52,056 nucleotides of DNA, from the NCBI GenBank assembly GCA_035651595.1, contig DASRFJ010000227.1, positions 1-52,056 on the forward strand, in the 5' to 3' direction. Numbering within the stretch: position 1 is the stretch's first letter; the number at the start of each line of letters is the position of its first letter. The position numbers were made by a program, and so were the translations under genes. Below are positions 33,701 to 42,072 of this stretch, piece after piece. Source of the stretch: JAFARZ01 sp035651595. GTDB taxonomy: Bacteria > Actinomycetota > Actinomycetes > Streptosporangiales > Streptosporangiaceae. The notes beneath the pieces were generated by a model. The model was not told the DNA's origin. It was given only the letters and a program-made list of their open reading frames with translations, and did not search any database.

Positions 33701-34480
33701 ATGAGACTTTCCGAGGCTTTTGTGCTGCTCACCGCCGGGACGTTGGGCGGCTTGCTGAGCACGGTCGTGAGCATCGCGTCGCTGGTCAGCTATCCCGTGC
33801 TGCTCGCACTCGGCGTGCCGCCGCTGACCGCGAACATGACGAACACGGTCTCGCTGGTGCTCACCGGGCCTGGTTCGGTGGCCAGCTCGCGGCCCGAACT
33901 GAACGGACAGGGCGCCCGCGTCATCCGCCTGACCGCGGTCACCGCGCTGGGCGGCGTCACCGGCGCGGCCGTGCTGTTGCTGGCCCCGGCGAGCTCGTTC
34001 ACGGCGGTCGCTCCGGTGCTGATCGGCGGCGCCTCGGTGGTCCTGTTCGTGCAGCCGCGGATGACCGCGCTCGTCCCGCGCCCGGGCACGGCGGACGCGG
34101 CGGACCCGGCGCATGGCGCGGGCGGGCTCGCGCACCTCGTGGCACTGTTCCTTGTCGCCGTTTACGTGGGGTACTTCGGCGCGGCCGCGGGCGTGCTGCT
34201 GCTGGTGGTGCTCAGCTCCATGATCGCCGAACCCCTGGTCAAGGTGAACGCGATCAAGAACGCGTTGAACGGCACGGCGAACTTCATGGCGGCCATCTGC
34301 TTCGCGATCTTCGGCTCGGTGCGGTGGCTGTTCGTGGCCCCGCTGGCCGCCGGGTTCCTCATCGGCGGCTGGTTCGGACCCAAGATCGCGCGCCGCGTGC
34401 CGGCCGGCGCGCTGCGCGCGGTCGTCAGCCTGTGCGGTATCGGCCTCGCCGTGAAGCTCGGGATCAGCGCGTATCGCTGA
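33701..34480 (+). CDS. TauE/SafE-family membrane protein (anion exporter type)
   Basis: A 259-residue polytopic membrane protein with about eight hydrophobic helices in two halves. The family-style repeated segments are GGLLSTVVSIASLVSYPVLL near the N terminus and GYFGAAAGVLLLVVLSSM in the middle, followed by KVNAIKNALNGTANFMAA. Such proteins are thought to export sulfite or organosulfonates; the substrate here is unknown. No ribosome binding site precedes the ATG at 33701, so leaderless translation is possible. It stands alone, divergent from the kinase with the family 2 element between. Confidence 0.88.
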   Translation: MRLSEAFVLLTAGTLGGLLSTVVSIASLVSYPVLLALGVPPLTANMTNTVSLVLTGPGSVASSRPELNGQGARVIRLTAVTALGGVTGAAVLLLAPASSFTAVAPVLIGGASVVLFVQPRMTALVPRPGTADAADPAHGAGGLAHLVALFLVAVYVGYFGAAAGVLLLVVLSSMIAEPLVKVNAIKNALNGTANFMAAICFAIFGSVRWLFVAPLAAGFLIGGWFGPKIARRVPAGALRAVVSLCGIGLAVKLGISAYR

Positions 34481-34668
34481 CGAATTCAATAAAAGCATTC
34501 ACAAATTTGCCACCAAAGGCTTACCCTTTGCCAATAGCCTGCATCCGGGGTGGGTTCCCGGGTGTCTTTGGCGGTGGCCAGCACTCGCGCAGGCGTCGTA
34601 GTCCCCGGCTGGGGCGGCACAGGCCGGCGGACTCCTCAGTGCGCGAGAACACAATAGGAGCATCTCGC

Positions 34669-35055
34669 ATGGGGTCGTTGATATTGATTTTTGCCGTCTT
34701 CTTTGTCGGGTATCTAATCTCGCTACGTATCCACCCGCTCACCAAGTGCCCGACCTGCAAGATGACCGGCCGGCACTTCGGCAGCGTGTACACGTACGGG
34801 TACCGGCGCTGCCGCACCTGCGGCGGCAGCGGACGGCGCGATCGCCTGGGTACCAGGCTGTTCTTCGGCGGTACCGATCACTCGGGGATCTACAAGAAGT
34901 TACGGCGTGACGATGATCTTGCCGGTCCGGCCCGCCTCGGCTGCCTCGTGCGCCGCGACGATGTCGGAGAGCCCGTAGCGGTGCACCGGCAGCTCGGTGA
35001 GCTGCCCTTCGGCCAGCGCGGCGCCGATGTCCGCGGCGGCTTCGTCCAGCGCTGA
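34669..35055 (+). CDS. small membrane protein with two CxxCxG(x)G-type motifs; 3' end suspect
   Basis: The start ATG at 34669 follows ATAGGAG. The product has an N-terminal membrane helix (LILIFAVFFVGYLISL), then two DnaJ-like zinc motifs CPTCKMTGRH and CRTCGGSGRR. Similar small proteins are frequent in actinobacteria and normally end soon after the second motif. Here no stop occurs there. The frame runs on for about 50 residues (from about KKLRRDDDLAG) that are simply antisense to the oxidoreductase gene ending at 34900. The original stop has probably been lost. 128 residues as read; no function known. Confidence 0.65.
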   Translation: MGSLILIFAVFFVGYLISLRIHPLTKCPTCKMTGRHFGSVYTYGYRRCRTCGGSGRRDRLGTRLFFGGTDHSGIYKKLRRDDDLAGPARLGCLVRRDDVGEPVAVHRQLGELPFGQRGADVRGGFVQR

Positions 35056-35865
35056 CGGCGCCACCCCGTACAGCAGGATGAACCGCAGCACGACGTTCGC
35101 GCTCATGCACGCGCGCACCGGCAGTTCCGGATTCGACGGCTCGGCCGCGTACGTCACGATCACCGTGCCCCGATGCCCGACGGCCAGGTCAAGCTCCAGG
35201 TTCGCGCCCAGCGCCACCTCCACCACCCGGTCCACCGCACCGAACTCGCGAATCCGGTCCGCCGCGTCCGGCTCCTTGTAGTTCACCACCAGGTCGGCAC
35301 CGGAAGCCGACGCGAGCGCCGCCTTCTCGGGGCTGGAAACGGTGGCGATCACACGCGCGCCATGTCGTTTGGCCAATTCAATGGCGAAGTGACCGACAGC
35401 TCCGGCACCACCGGCAACCAGCACGGTCTTTCCGGCGAGCGGCCCGTCCGCGAGCAGGCAGTAGTGCGCGGTCATCGCCGGGACCCCGAGGGACGCGCCG
35501 AGCTCGAACGACGCGCTGTCCGGCAGCGGCACGGCCTGCCGGGAGGGCACCACAGACCACTCCGCGGCCGTGCCGTAGCGGCGGCCGAAGGCGGCGAGCC
35601 ACAGCCAGACGCGCTGGCCGGCCCGGGCCGGATCGACCCCGTCGCCCACGGCCTCGATCACCCCGGCGCCGTCGTGGTGCGGCACCTGGAAACCGTCGAT
35701 CGGCCGCGCGGTCATGCCGCCGCGGGTCTTGAAATCGGTCGGGTTGATCCCGGACGCATGCACCCTGACCAGCACTTCTCCCGGCCCGGGTGCGGGTCGC
35801 TCGATATCCTCGACGGCCAGCACGTCGGCCGCCGCTCCGCTGTCCCGGTATACCGCTGCCTTCAT
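34900..35865 (-). CDS. quinone oxidoreductase-like MDR protein 2
   Basis: A zinc-free medium-chain reductase of 321 residues. An N-terminal domain begins MKAAVYRDSGAAADVL with VLVRVHASGINPTDFKTRGG. The cofactor fold has VLVAGGAGAVGHFAIELAKRHGA at about 148-170, and the C terminus is GKIIVTP. The ATG at 35865 overlaps the DUF2000 stop as ATGA, indicating a two-gene operon. Divergent from the AraC-type regulator, which probably controls it. Confidence 0.92.
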   Translation of the reverse strand: MKAAVYRDSGAAADVLAVEDIERPAPGPGEVLVRVHASGINPTDFKTRGGMTARPIDGFQVPHHDGAGVIEAVGDGVDPARAGQRVWLWLAAFGRRYGTAAEWSVVPSRQAVPLPDSASFELGASLGVPAMTAHYCLLADGPLAGKTVLVAGGAGAVGHFAIELAKRHGARVIATVSSPEKAALASASGADLVVNYKEPDAADRIREFGAVDRVVEVALGANLELDLAVGHRGTVIVTYAAEPSNPELPVRACMSANVVLRFILLYGVAPSALDEAAADIGAALAEGQLTELPVHRYGLSDIVAAHEAAEAGRTGKIIVTP

Positions 35866-36266
35866 GTATGCAGGCTAACGCCCTTGACCACCTTGTCGAC
35901 GACGTTGCGCGGGCCGTACAGCGCGACCCCGGCGAGGTCCAGCTCGGTGGCGGCCCGCACGACCGCGCGATTGTCGTCGTCATTCCCGGTGCCGAACATC
36001 TCAATGGTATAGACCGCCATTCGCAGGTCTCGCTCCAGCGCCCGCCGGTGAACGACGCTCAGGTCTGCCGCCTCTCCCGCGTATATCAGAACGGGCTGAC
36101 GGAATAGTTCCAGATACGCATTTCCTGTGCCATCTTCATACCGTTTGCCGATAATGTCGGGATTTGCCGCCGCAATGCCGCTCGCGAGGAACGCGGTCAC
36201 GTTCAGCTTCTGCCACACGGCAAGCTCCGCGCGGACCACGATGGCGATCTTCGTGTCGAAACGCAT
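35862..36266 (-). CDS. DUF2000 family protein
   Basis: A 134-residue protein of the DUF2000 group (MRFDTKIAIVVRAELAVWQKLNVTAFLASGIA and the block RAVVRAATELDLAGVALYGPRNVVDKVVKG). Its fold is peptidyl-tRNA-hydrolase-like; the function is unknown. The ATG at 36266 gives the usual family length. It is coupled to the oxidoreductase downstream and diverges from an araC-type gene 64 bases away, a neighbourhood I recall for DUF2000 in other genomes. Confidence 0.88.
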   Translation of the reverse strand: MRFDTKIAIVVRAELAVWQKLNVTAFLASGIAAANPDIIGKRYEDGTGNAYLELFRQPVLIYAGEAADLSVVHRRALERDLRMAVYTIEMFGTGNDDDNRAVVRAATELDLAGVALYGPRNVVDKVVKGVSLHT

Positions 36267-36330
36267 GCGGTACAGCCTGGCGCGGCGGGGTCGCGGCGGT
36301 CTTGAACGCTGGTGCGGGCCATAATGGTGC

Positions 36331-37092
36331 ATGGACTGGGTGCGGTACTGGCGCGCGGACGGCCTCGCCGTCGAGGCGATGCACGCGCACCTGACGTCAC
36401 ACGTCTACCACCGGCACAGCCACGAGACCTATTCGTTCGGCGTCACCGAGACCGGCGCGCAAGCGTTCACCTGCCGCAACGGCCGGCACGTGAGCGCGGC
36501 CGGCATGGTGATGACGTTTAACCCGGACGACCCGCACGACGGCCACGCGGCGACCGCCGACGGGTTCACGTACTGGATGGCGCACGTGTCGCCGTCGGTG
36601 TTCGGGACCCGCCCGTTGTTTCGCGAGCCGGTGCTCACGGACCCGGTGCTGGCCGGCGCGGTGCGCGGGCTGTGTGTCGCGCTGGCCGGACCCGCCGGCG
36701 CCCTCGAGCGGTACGAGCGGCTGACGACGGCGACCCGGCTGCTGACGGCGCGAGCGGGCGGGCGGCAGGAGCCGGAGCCCGGCACGGTTGTCGCCGACCG
36801 GATCCGGTCGGTGCTGCACGACCGGGCGGCCGAAGACGTCACGGCGGCGGACCTGGCCGCGGCAGCCGGGTGCAGCCGGTTCGCCGCCTACCGCGCGTTC
36901 ACCGCCGCGTACGGGCTCGCGCCCAGCGACTACCAGCGCCAGCTACGGCTGCGCACCGCCCGGCGGCTGCTGGCCAGCGGCGTCTCGCCGGCCAGGGCGG
37001 CCGCGGAGGCCGGATTCGCCGACCAGGCTCATCTCACCCGCTGGTTCCGCCGGTCGTACGGCGTGACGCCCGGTGTGTATCAGCGGTCCTGA
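36331..37092 (+). CDS. AraC-family transcription regulator
   Basis: A 253-residue regulator with an N-terminal cupin-like ligand domain (HRHSHETYSFGVTETG, about 28-43) and a C-terminal double helix-turn-helix (AAAAGCSRFAAYRAFTAAYG and AAAEAGFADQAHLTRWFRRSYG, ending TPGVYQRS). It probably regulates the divergent DUF2000-oxidoreductase pair. No ribosome site is seen before the ATG. Its end overlaps the convergent MATE gene by 13 bases. Confidence 0.93.
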   Translation: MDWVRYWRADGLAVEAMHAHLTSHVYHRHSHETYSFGVTETGAQAFTCRNGRHVSAAGMVMTFNPDDPHDGHAATADGFTYWMAHVSPSVFGTRPLFREPVLTDPVLAGAVRGLCVALAGPAGALERYERLTTATRLLTARAGGRQEPEPGTVVADRIRSVLHDRAAEDVTAADLAAAAGCSRFAAYRAFTAAYGLAPSDYQRQLRLRTARRLLASGVSPARAAAEAGFADQAHLTRWFRRSYGVTPGVYQRS

Positions 37093-38408
37093 TCCGTCAC
37101 GTGCCGCGCCCAGCGCCGGCCGAGCAGCACCGACCTCGTCGCGAGCCAGACGCCGAGCGCCAGCCAGATGCCGGGCAGCCCGAGGCCGTGGAAACCCAGC
37201 ACGAGGATGGCTGGCGGCGCGTAGGCGAGCGCCGCGATGACCATCGCCGCGCGCATCGCGACGTAGTCGGAGATCCCGAGGATGAGGCCGTCGAGCACGA
37301 AGGCGAGCGCGGCCACCGGCTGGGTGAGCGCCGAGATGAGCAGCGCGGTGGTCGCCGCGTGCGCGATGGCGGGGTCGTGGGTGAAGGCGGCGGGCACCAG
37401 CGGGGCCATCGCCGCGGTGATCACCGCGAGCGCGACGCCGGCCACCAGTCCCAGCAGCAGGCAACGGCGCCCGATGGTCCTGGCACGATCGGGATCCGCG
37501 GCGCCCAGTGCCGCGCTGATGTACACCTGAGCCGGCACCGCGAGGGCGTCGAGCAGGATGGACAGCAGGTACCAGACCCGCATCGCGACCTGCTGCCCGC
37601 CCAGCGCGACCGGGCCGAGGCGCGCGGCGATCGCGGTCGTGGTCATCGGCACCACGCCGAGCGCGATCGTGCGCACCGAGAGCTGGTGGCCGGCCCGGAG
37701 CAGCGCGGCGATCTCGTGCTCGCCCGGCCTGGCCGGCCGGATCCGCGGCCGCCACGACGCGACGCCGTACAAGGCGGCGGCTCCGACCTGGGCGATCACG
37801 GTGCCCCAGGCGGAGCCGTCCAGCCCGAGGTGCGCACCGTAGACGAGTGCCACCTCGAGCGCGACGTTGAGCACGTTGGCCAGGACCGCGATACCCAGCG
37901 GCGTCCTGGTGTCGGCGAGCCCGGTCAGCTGACCGTTGCCCGCGTAGGACAGGTAGAGGAACGGCACCCCGATGGCCGATATCCGCAGGTAGCTGACGGA
38001 TCCGGCGAGCACCGCACCGTGCGCGCCGAGCAGCGTCGCCGCCCACGGCGCGATGACCACGATCAGCACCGCGACCAGCGCCCCGCCGAGCGCGGCGACC
38101 AGGTAGGCCGCCCCCACCGCCCGTGATGCGCCCGGCACGTCCCCCCGCGCCGCCGCCCCGGCCACCGTCGACGTCGTCGCCCTGGTCAGGAACATGGCCA
38201 CCCACGAGGTGAGCAGCAGCGCGGTCGTGGCGATGGCCAGCGAGTCCAGCGGCGTCCGGCCGAGGTGCCCGACGATCGCGGTATCGGCCAGGTTGTACAG
38301 CGGTTCGGCGGCGATCGCCCCGAGCGCCGGGAGCGCCAGCGCCGCGATGCGGCGGTCCAGTTCGCGGTGTTCCGCCCGCTCAGCACGCATCGCCCCGAAT
38401 CCGCCCAT
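37080..38408 (-). CDS. MATE-family efflux transporter (DinF type)
   Basis: A 442-residue protein with twelve predicted membrane helices in two homologous halves. It opens ALPALGAIAAEPLYNLADTAIVGHLG, the DinF-type MATE signature. These are cation-coupled multidrug exporters. The start is ATG 38408, with an in-frame ATG at 38390 as alternative. It is convergent with araC and divergent from the hypothetical gene at 38943, with the second family 2 element between. Confidence 0.93.
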   Translation of the reverse strand: MGGFGAMRAERAEHRELDRRIAALALPALGAIAAEPLYNLADTAIVGHLGRTPLDSLAIATTALLLTSWVAMFLTRATTSTVAGAAARGDVPGASRAVGAAYLVAALGGALVAVLIVVIAPWAATLLGAHGAVLAGSVSYLRISAIGVPFLYLSYAGNGQLTGLADTRTPLGIAVLANVLNVALEVALVYGAHLGLDGSAWGTVIAQVGAAALYGVASWRPRIRPARPGEHEIAALLRAGHQLSVRTIALGVVPMTTTAIAARLGPVALGGQQVAMRVWYLLSILLDALAVPAQVYISAALGAADPDRARTIGRRCLLLGLVAGVALAVITAAMAPLVPAAFTHDPAIAHAATTALLISALTQPVAALAFVLDGLILGISDYVAMRAAMVIAALAYAPPAILVLGFHGLGLPGIWLALGVWLATRSVLLGRRWARHVTDQDR

Positions 38409-38604
38409 ATCGCAAGCAGCGTAACCGCCGGGACGGTGGTGGTGGATCGCCGGTCGGCGTCGTTCCGGGCGGCACCCTGCGCTTGTGGCGCTTGCGGGGT
38501 GCGTGGCCGATGAGACTGGAGTTGCTGGATAGGGCTGTCTGGGCTGGAGCGCACCGCCTCCCGTGACGGTTTGGTGGCGGAACGGCAGCGTTCCGGAGGG
38601 ACTG

Positions 38605-38785
38605 TATCAGGACATTCTGGCTGATTCCGGGCGTGCCGACAGACGCGTCAGATTATTGCGGACACTTACCCCCCCGATTTGGGGGGTAAGTGTCCGCAAT
38701 GATTTCGGATCACCTGCGGAGCAGCGGCTGGCGTCGAACGGACCAGTCGAAGGGGGCATTTCGGGCGCTTGCCCGACGGGCGCGC
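38605..38785 (+). repeat. family 2 palindromic element, copy B
   Basis: Matches copy A in inverse orientation. The central hairpin at 38652-38703 has arms ATTATTGCGGACACTTACCC plus C-tract, against a GGGGGG tract and TAAGTGTCCGCAATGAT; one arm base differs and one G is missing relative to copy A. It lies in the 534-bp gap between divergent MATE (minus) and the 38943 gene (plus). Confidence 0.9.
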
Positions 38786-38806
38786 GGGCAAACAGCGGCT
38801 GATCGC

Positions 38807-38892
38807 CGCCGTCAAGAGCACGACCGCCGCGAGCGCCGTCAAGAGCACGACCGCCGCGACCGCCGTCAGGCGGCACGACCGCCGTCAGGCGG
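38807..38892 (+). repeat. 27-bp tandem repeat
   Basis: Two near-identical 27-bp units start at 38807 and 38834 (CGCCGTCAAGAGCACGACCG...). Two shortened, diverged units starting CGCCGTCAGGCGG follow at 38861 and 38880. They lie directly upstream of the gene at 38943. No coding role is apparent. Confidence 0.85.
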
Positions 38893-38942
38893 TCGGCTGA
38901 CACAGCAGCCTGCACGCCGGCGCGTCGGTAGGGTTGAGGGGT

Positions 38943-39641
38943 ATGCACTCCGTTGACTGGTCGACGCTCGCCAGCGTGGCGACGGCGCTCGGCACGCTGG
39001 TTCTGGCGGTGGCGACGTTCTCGGCGATCAAGTCCGCGAACCGCTCCGCCAGGGTTGCCGAACGGGCGCTGCTGGCCGGTCTGCGGCCGATCTTGATGCC
39101 GACCCGGCGCGAGGATGCCACGCTGAAGGTGAACTTCGGCGACGGCAAGTGGATGAGCCTGCCCGGGGCCGGCGCGGGCGCGGAGGTCGGCGCGGGCGCG
39201 GAGGTCGGCACAGACGCCGGCTCCGGCATAGCAAGCGGCACGGAGGGCGCTGTCTATCTGGGCTTCCCGTTGCGCAACGCGGGCGCCGGCATTGCCGTGC
39301 TGCACGGCTGGATCTTCTATCCGGAGTGGCGTCGCACCGAGACCCATCCAGAGCCGAGCGAGTTCCGCCGCCAGAACCGCGACCTGTACGTGCCGCCCGG
39401 CGATATCGGGTTCTGGCAGGCGGCGTTCCGCGACGAGAACGACCCGCAGTACAAGGCGGCGCGACACGCCGTGGAGACGCGCCAGCCCTGGACGGTTGAG
39501 CTGCTGTACGGTGACCATGAGGGCGGCCAGCGGGTCATCACCCGTTTCACCGCGCTCCCGCGCGAGGCCGGCGGGTGGATGGCATCGTCAAGCAGGCACT
39601 GGAATATCGACCGCCCGGAACCGCGCGATAAAAATGGCTAG
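38943..39641 (+). CDS. single-pass membrane protein of unknown function
   Basis: A 232-residue protein with an N-terminal membrane helix (LASVATALGTLVLAVATFSAI), then a basic stretch and a globular domain with WIFYPEWRR and the segment RDLYVPPGDIGFWQAAFRDENDP. Residues about 76-90 (GAGAEVGAGAEVG) come from an 18-bp tandem duplication. Similar one-helix proteins of unknown role are frequent in actinobacteria. ATG 38943 is preferred, TTG 38934 possible. Confidence 0.75.
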   Translation: MHSVDWSTLASVATALGTLVLAVATFSAIKSANRSARVAERALLAGLRPILMPTRREDATLKVNFGDGKWMSLPGAGAGAEVGAGAEVGTDAGSGIASGTEGAVYLGFPLRNAGAGIAVLHGWIFYPEWRRTETHPEPSEFRRQNRDLYVPPGDIGFWQAAFRDENDPQYKAARHAVETRQPWTVELLYGDHEGGQRVITRFTALPREAGGWMASSSRHWNIDRPEPRDKNG

Positions 39642-39899
39642 TTACCCATAGCGACAGCAGATAACCGGATGGTAACAGAGCGTCCCGCATTGTCTCCCAT
39701 ATTGCGGGCAGTGCCAAGGCATGGATCATGACTCTCAGGAAAATCCCAGCTCAGTCACCCTCCGTGTAGCGTGTTCTAACCAACTTTCCAGCGCCCGCTC
39801 TGGTACAGTCGCGCATTGTCCATCACAATTGAGTATCGGCACGCGTGCTGGGAAAGTGTCGGAAACCGGACAGGAAGCTACGGCCAGGGTAGGAGCGAG

Positions 39900-40757
39900 G
39901 TGACCGTGCGGACACGCCGGCGATCGAGGCGGCACGCGGGTATCCGCGCTGCCGCCTGGTTCTCGCGTCCGTCCGGCCGGCTTTCCGTGGTCGGCACCCT
40001 CACCCTCGGCGTGGTCGTGACGGTGACGCCCGCGAACGGCGCCGCCTCCGATATCGCCACGCACGTCGCGAAGGCGTTCCGCGGTACGGTCTCCAACTCC
40101 CAGAATGCCCAGACGATCAGCGGCACGCCGGCCGTCGGCGCGCTGTTCACCAGCTCGAATGGCAAGCTGGGCAGCCACTTCTGCACCGCCAGCGTGGTGG
40201 ACAGCCCGCATGGCGACCTTGCCGTGACGGCCGCGCACTGCGTTACCGGCATCTCCGGCACGATCGTCTTCGTTCCTGGCTACCGCTCCGGCGCCTACCC
40301 CTACGGGCAGTGGACTGTCAGCAAGGTCTACGTCGACCAGGCGTGGAACGCCAGCTCCAGCCAGGACGACGACGTCGCCTTCCTCAGGCTCGCCCAGGTC
40401 GGCTCCACCCTGCCGATCGAGGACGTCACCGGCGCCGAGACGCTCGCCACGCGAACCCCGGCCAAGCAGCAGGTCGAGGTCATCGGTTACCCGGACACCG
40501 CTGACCAGCCGATCGCCTGCCGGAACTGGACGTCCCAGCCCATGTCGAACCAGCTCGAGTTCGACTGCGGCGGCTACACCGACGGCACCAGCGGCGGGCC
40601 GTTCCTGGCCGACGTGAACGTGGCCAGCGGCCAGGGCGTCGTGATCGGCGTCATCGGCGGGTACGAGCAGGGCGGGTTCACCCCGGCCGTCTCGTACTCC
40701 GCCGCATTCGGCACGAACGTCTCCTCGCTCTACGACACGGCGGTCGCGGGCGGCTAA
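39900..40757 (+). CDS. secreted trypsin-like serine protease
   Basis: A 285-residue exported protease of the chymotrypsin fold (V8-like/trypsin-like). It has a basic N terminus, a signal helix (about 28-48, ending near ANGAAS), then the catalytic triad: His113 in VTAAHC, Asp in the SQDDDVAFL segment (about 156-158) and Ser231 in DGTSGGPF. A disulfide-type pair C95/C114 is visible. The GTG at 39900 follows GGGTAGGAG and removes an unlikely extension. A single gene; physiological substrate unknown. Confidence 0.92.
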   Translation: MTVRTRRRSRRHAGIRAAAWFSRPSGRLSVVGTLTLGVVVTVTPANGAASDIATHVAKAFRGTVSNSQNAQTISGTPAVGALFTSSNGKLGSHFCTASVVDSPHGDLAVTAAHCVTGISGTIVFVPGYRSGAYPYGQWTVSKVYVDQAWNASSSQDDDVAFLRLAQVGSTLPIEDVTGAETLATRTPAKQQVEVIGYPDTADQPIACRNWTSQPMSNQLEFDCGGYTDGTSGGPFLADVNVASGQGVVIGVIGGYEQGGFTPAVSYSAAFGTNVSSLYDTAVAGG

Positions 40758-40764
40758 GCCGCGT

Positions 40765-41715
40765 TTACCCCGCGGGCGGTGGCACGATCGCGTCGATCTC
40801 CGCAAGCTCCGCCGCGGATGGCACCCACTCCCCCGCGGCCACATTGGCCTTGACCTGCTCCGGCGTCATCGCGCCCGCGATCACCGAGGTGCACCCGGGC
40901 TGCGCGGCCAGCGCGCCTATCGCCACGTCGAGCACGGAGACACCGTGGTCCCCCGCCCAGCCGATCAGCGCCTCGACCTTGTCCAGCTTCGCGTCCGTGA
41001 CGTAGCCCGCGCGCTGCGCCAGCCGACTGTTCTCCGGCACCGGCTGGCCGCGCCGGACCTTGCCGGTGAGCATCCCGTTCGCCAGCGGGAAGTAGGGCAG
41101 CACGCCGAGCCCGAACTGCCGCGCCGCGGGCACCACCTCGGTCTCCGCGGCCCGCTCGAGCAGCGACCAGTGGTTCTGCGCGGACACGAACGGGGTGCGG
41201 CGGTCCCTGGCGGCCAGGTGCGCCGCGTCGGCGATCTGCCAGCCGGACAGGTTCGAATGCCCGATGTACCGGACCTTGCCTTCGGTCACCAGCTCGTCGA
41301 GCGCCGCCAGCGTCTCCTCGATCGGGGTCGACGGATCCGGCGTGTGCAGCTGGTACAGGTCGATGACGTCGGTGCGCAGCCGCCGCAGCGACTCCGTGAC
41401 GGCGCGGCGGATGTAGGCTCGCCCGCCCTTGGCGCCCGCCGCGACCCCGTAACCCATGTCGTGCCGCTGGTGTCCGAACTTCGTCGCCAGCACGACCTGG
41501 TCCCGCCGTCCCTGGAGCACCTCGCCGAGCAGCAGCTCGGACCCGGCGTCCCTGCCGTACATGTCCGCCGTGTCCAGCAGCGTGACGCCGGCGTCGATGG
41601 CCGCGTCGACGACGGCCCGCGTTCCGTCCAGGTCCAGCCGGCTGCCGAAGTTGTTGCAGCCCAGTCCCACGACAGACACGACAAGCCCGGAATTACCTAG
41701 TGAGCGATAGCGCAT
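40765..41715 (-). CDS. aldo/keto reductase
   Basis: A 316-residue NADPH-dependent aldo/keto reductase. The catalytic tetrad is visible: Asp48, Tyr53 (TLLDTADMYG), Lys79 (VVLATKFG) and His124 (LYQLHTPDPS). The C-terminal cofactor segment SVIAGAMTPEQVKANV is present. The ATG at 41715 gives the family N terminus MRYRSLGNSG; the open frame upstream lacks family similarity. Convergent with the protease gene, seven bases apart. Substrate unknown. Confidence 0.93.
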   Translation of the reverse strand: MRYRSLGNSGLVVSVVGLGCNNFGSRLDLDGTRAVVDAAIDAGVTLLDTADMYGRDAGSELLLGEVLQGRRDQVVLATKFGHQRHDMGYGVAAGAKGGRAYIRRAVTESLRRLRTDVIDLYQLHTPDPSTPIEETLAALDELVTEGKVRYIGHSNLSGWQIADAAHLAARDRRTPFVSAQNHWSLLERAAETEVVPAARQFGLGVLPYFPLANGMLTGKVRRGQPVPENSRLAQRAGYVTDAKLDKVEALIGWAGDHGVSVLDVAIGALAAQPGCTSVIAGAMTPEQVKANVAAGEWVPSAAELAEIDAIVPPPAG

Positions 41716-42072
41716 AGGAAGAACATTACTCAGAACGACCCAGACTGCTTCCCGCCGGTCACGTGCATCGTGTCGCGGGGCCCGCCCCAGGCCCGGGCTC
41801 GGGTTCCTCGGGCTGGGAAAATGGCCGTAAATGCAGCCCCGAACTGGGAACACCATGTCTGAGGGCCGGATGCTGGTGGCCCTCCGTAATCAAATAAACC
41901 CCACTGGTCTCACTGGCCCCAACCGTACCCCGACATGACCCGTCCCCGCATCCGGGGATAGTGCCGCATATTCTTATTTGGGCTATGATGACGTTACCGG
42001 AAACCGGAGCCTACCATTTGCCGCGCAATTGCAAGATTCAATTTCCGCGACAATCCGGGACCTGGAGGGAAC
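41716..42072. other. intergenic region upstream of XRE regulator 1
   Basis: The divergent promoters of the reductase and the XRE regulator lie here. A TATGAT at 41984-41989 could be the regulator's -10 box, without a good -35. No gene or RNA is seen. Confidence 0.4.

Noticed and set aside
33691..34668. Long plus-strand frame overlapping the TauE-like gene
   Set aside because: It is the TauE-like gene read in another frame; only its last part from 34669 has membrane and CxxC features.
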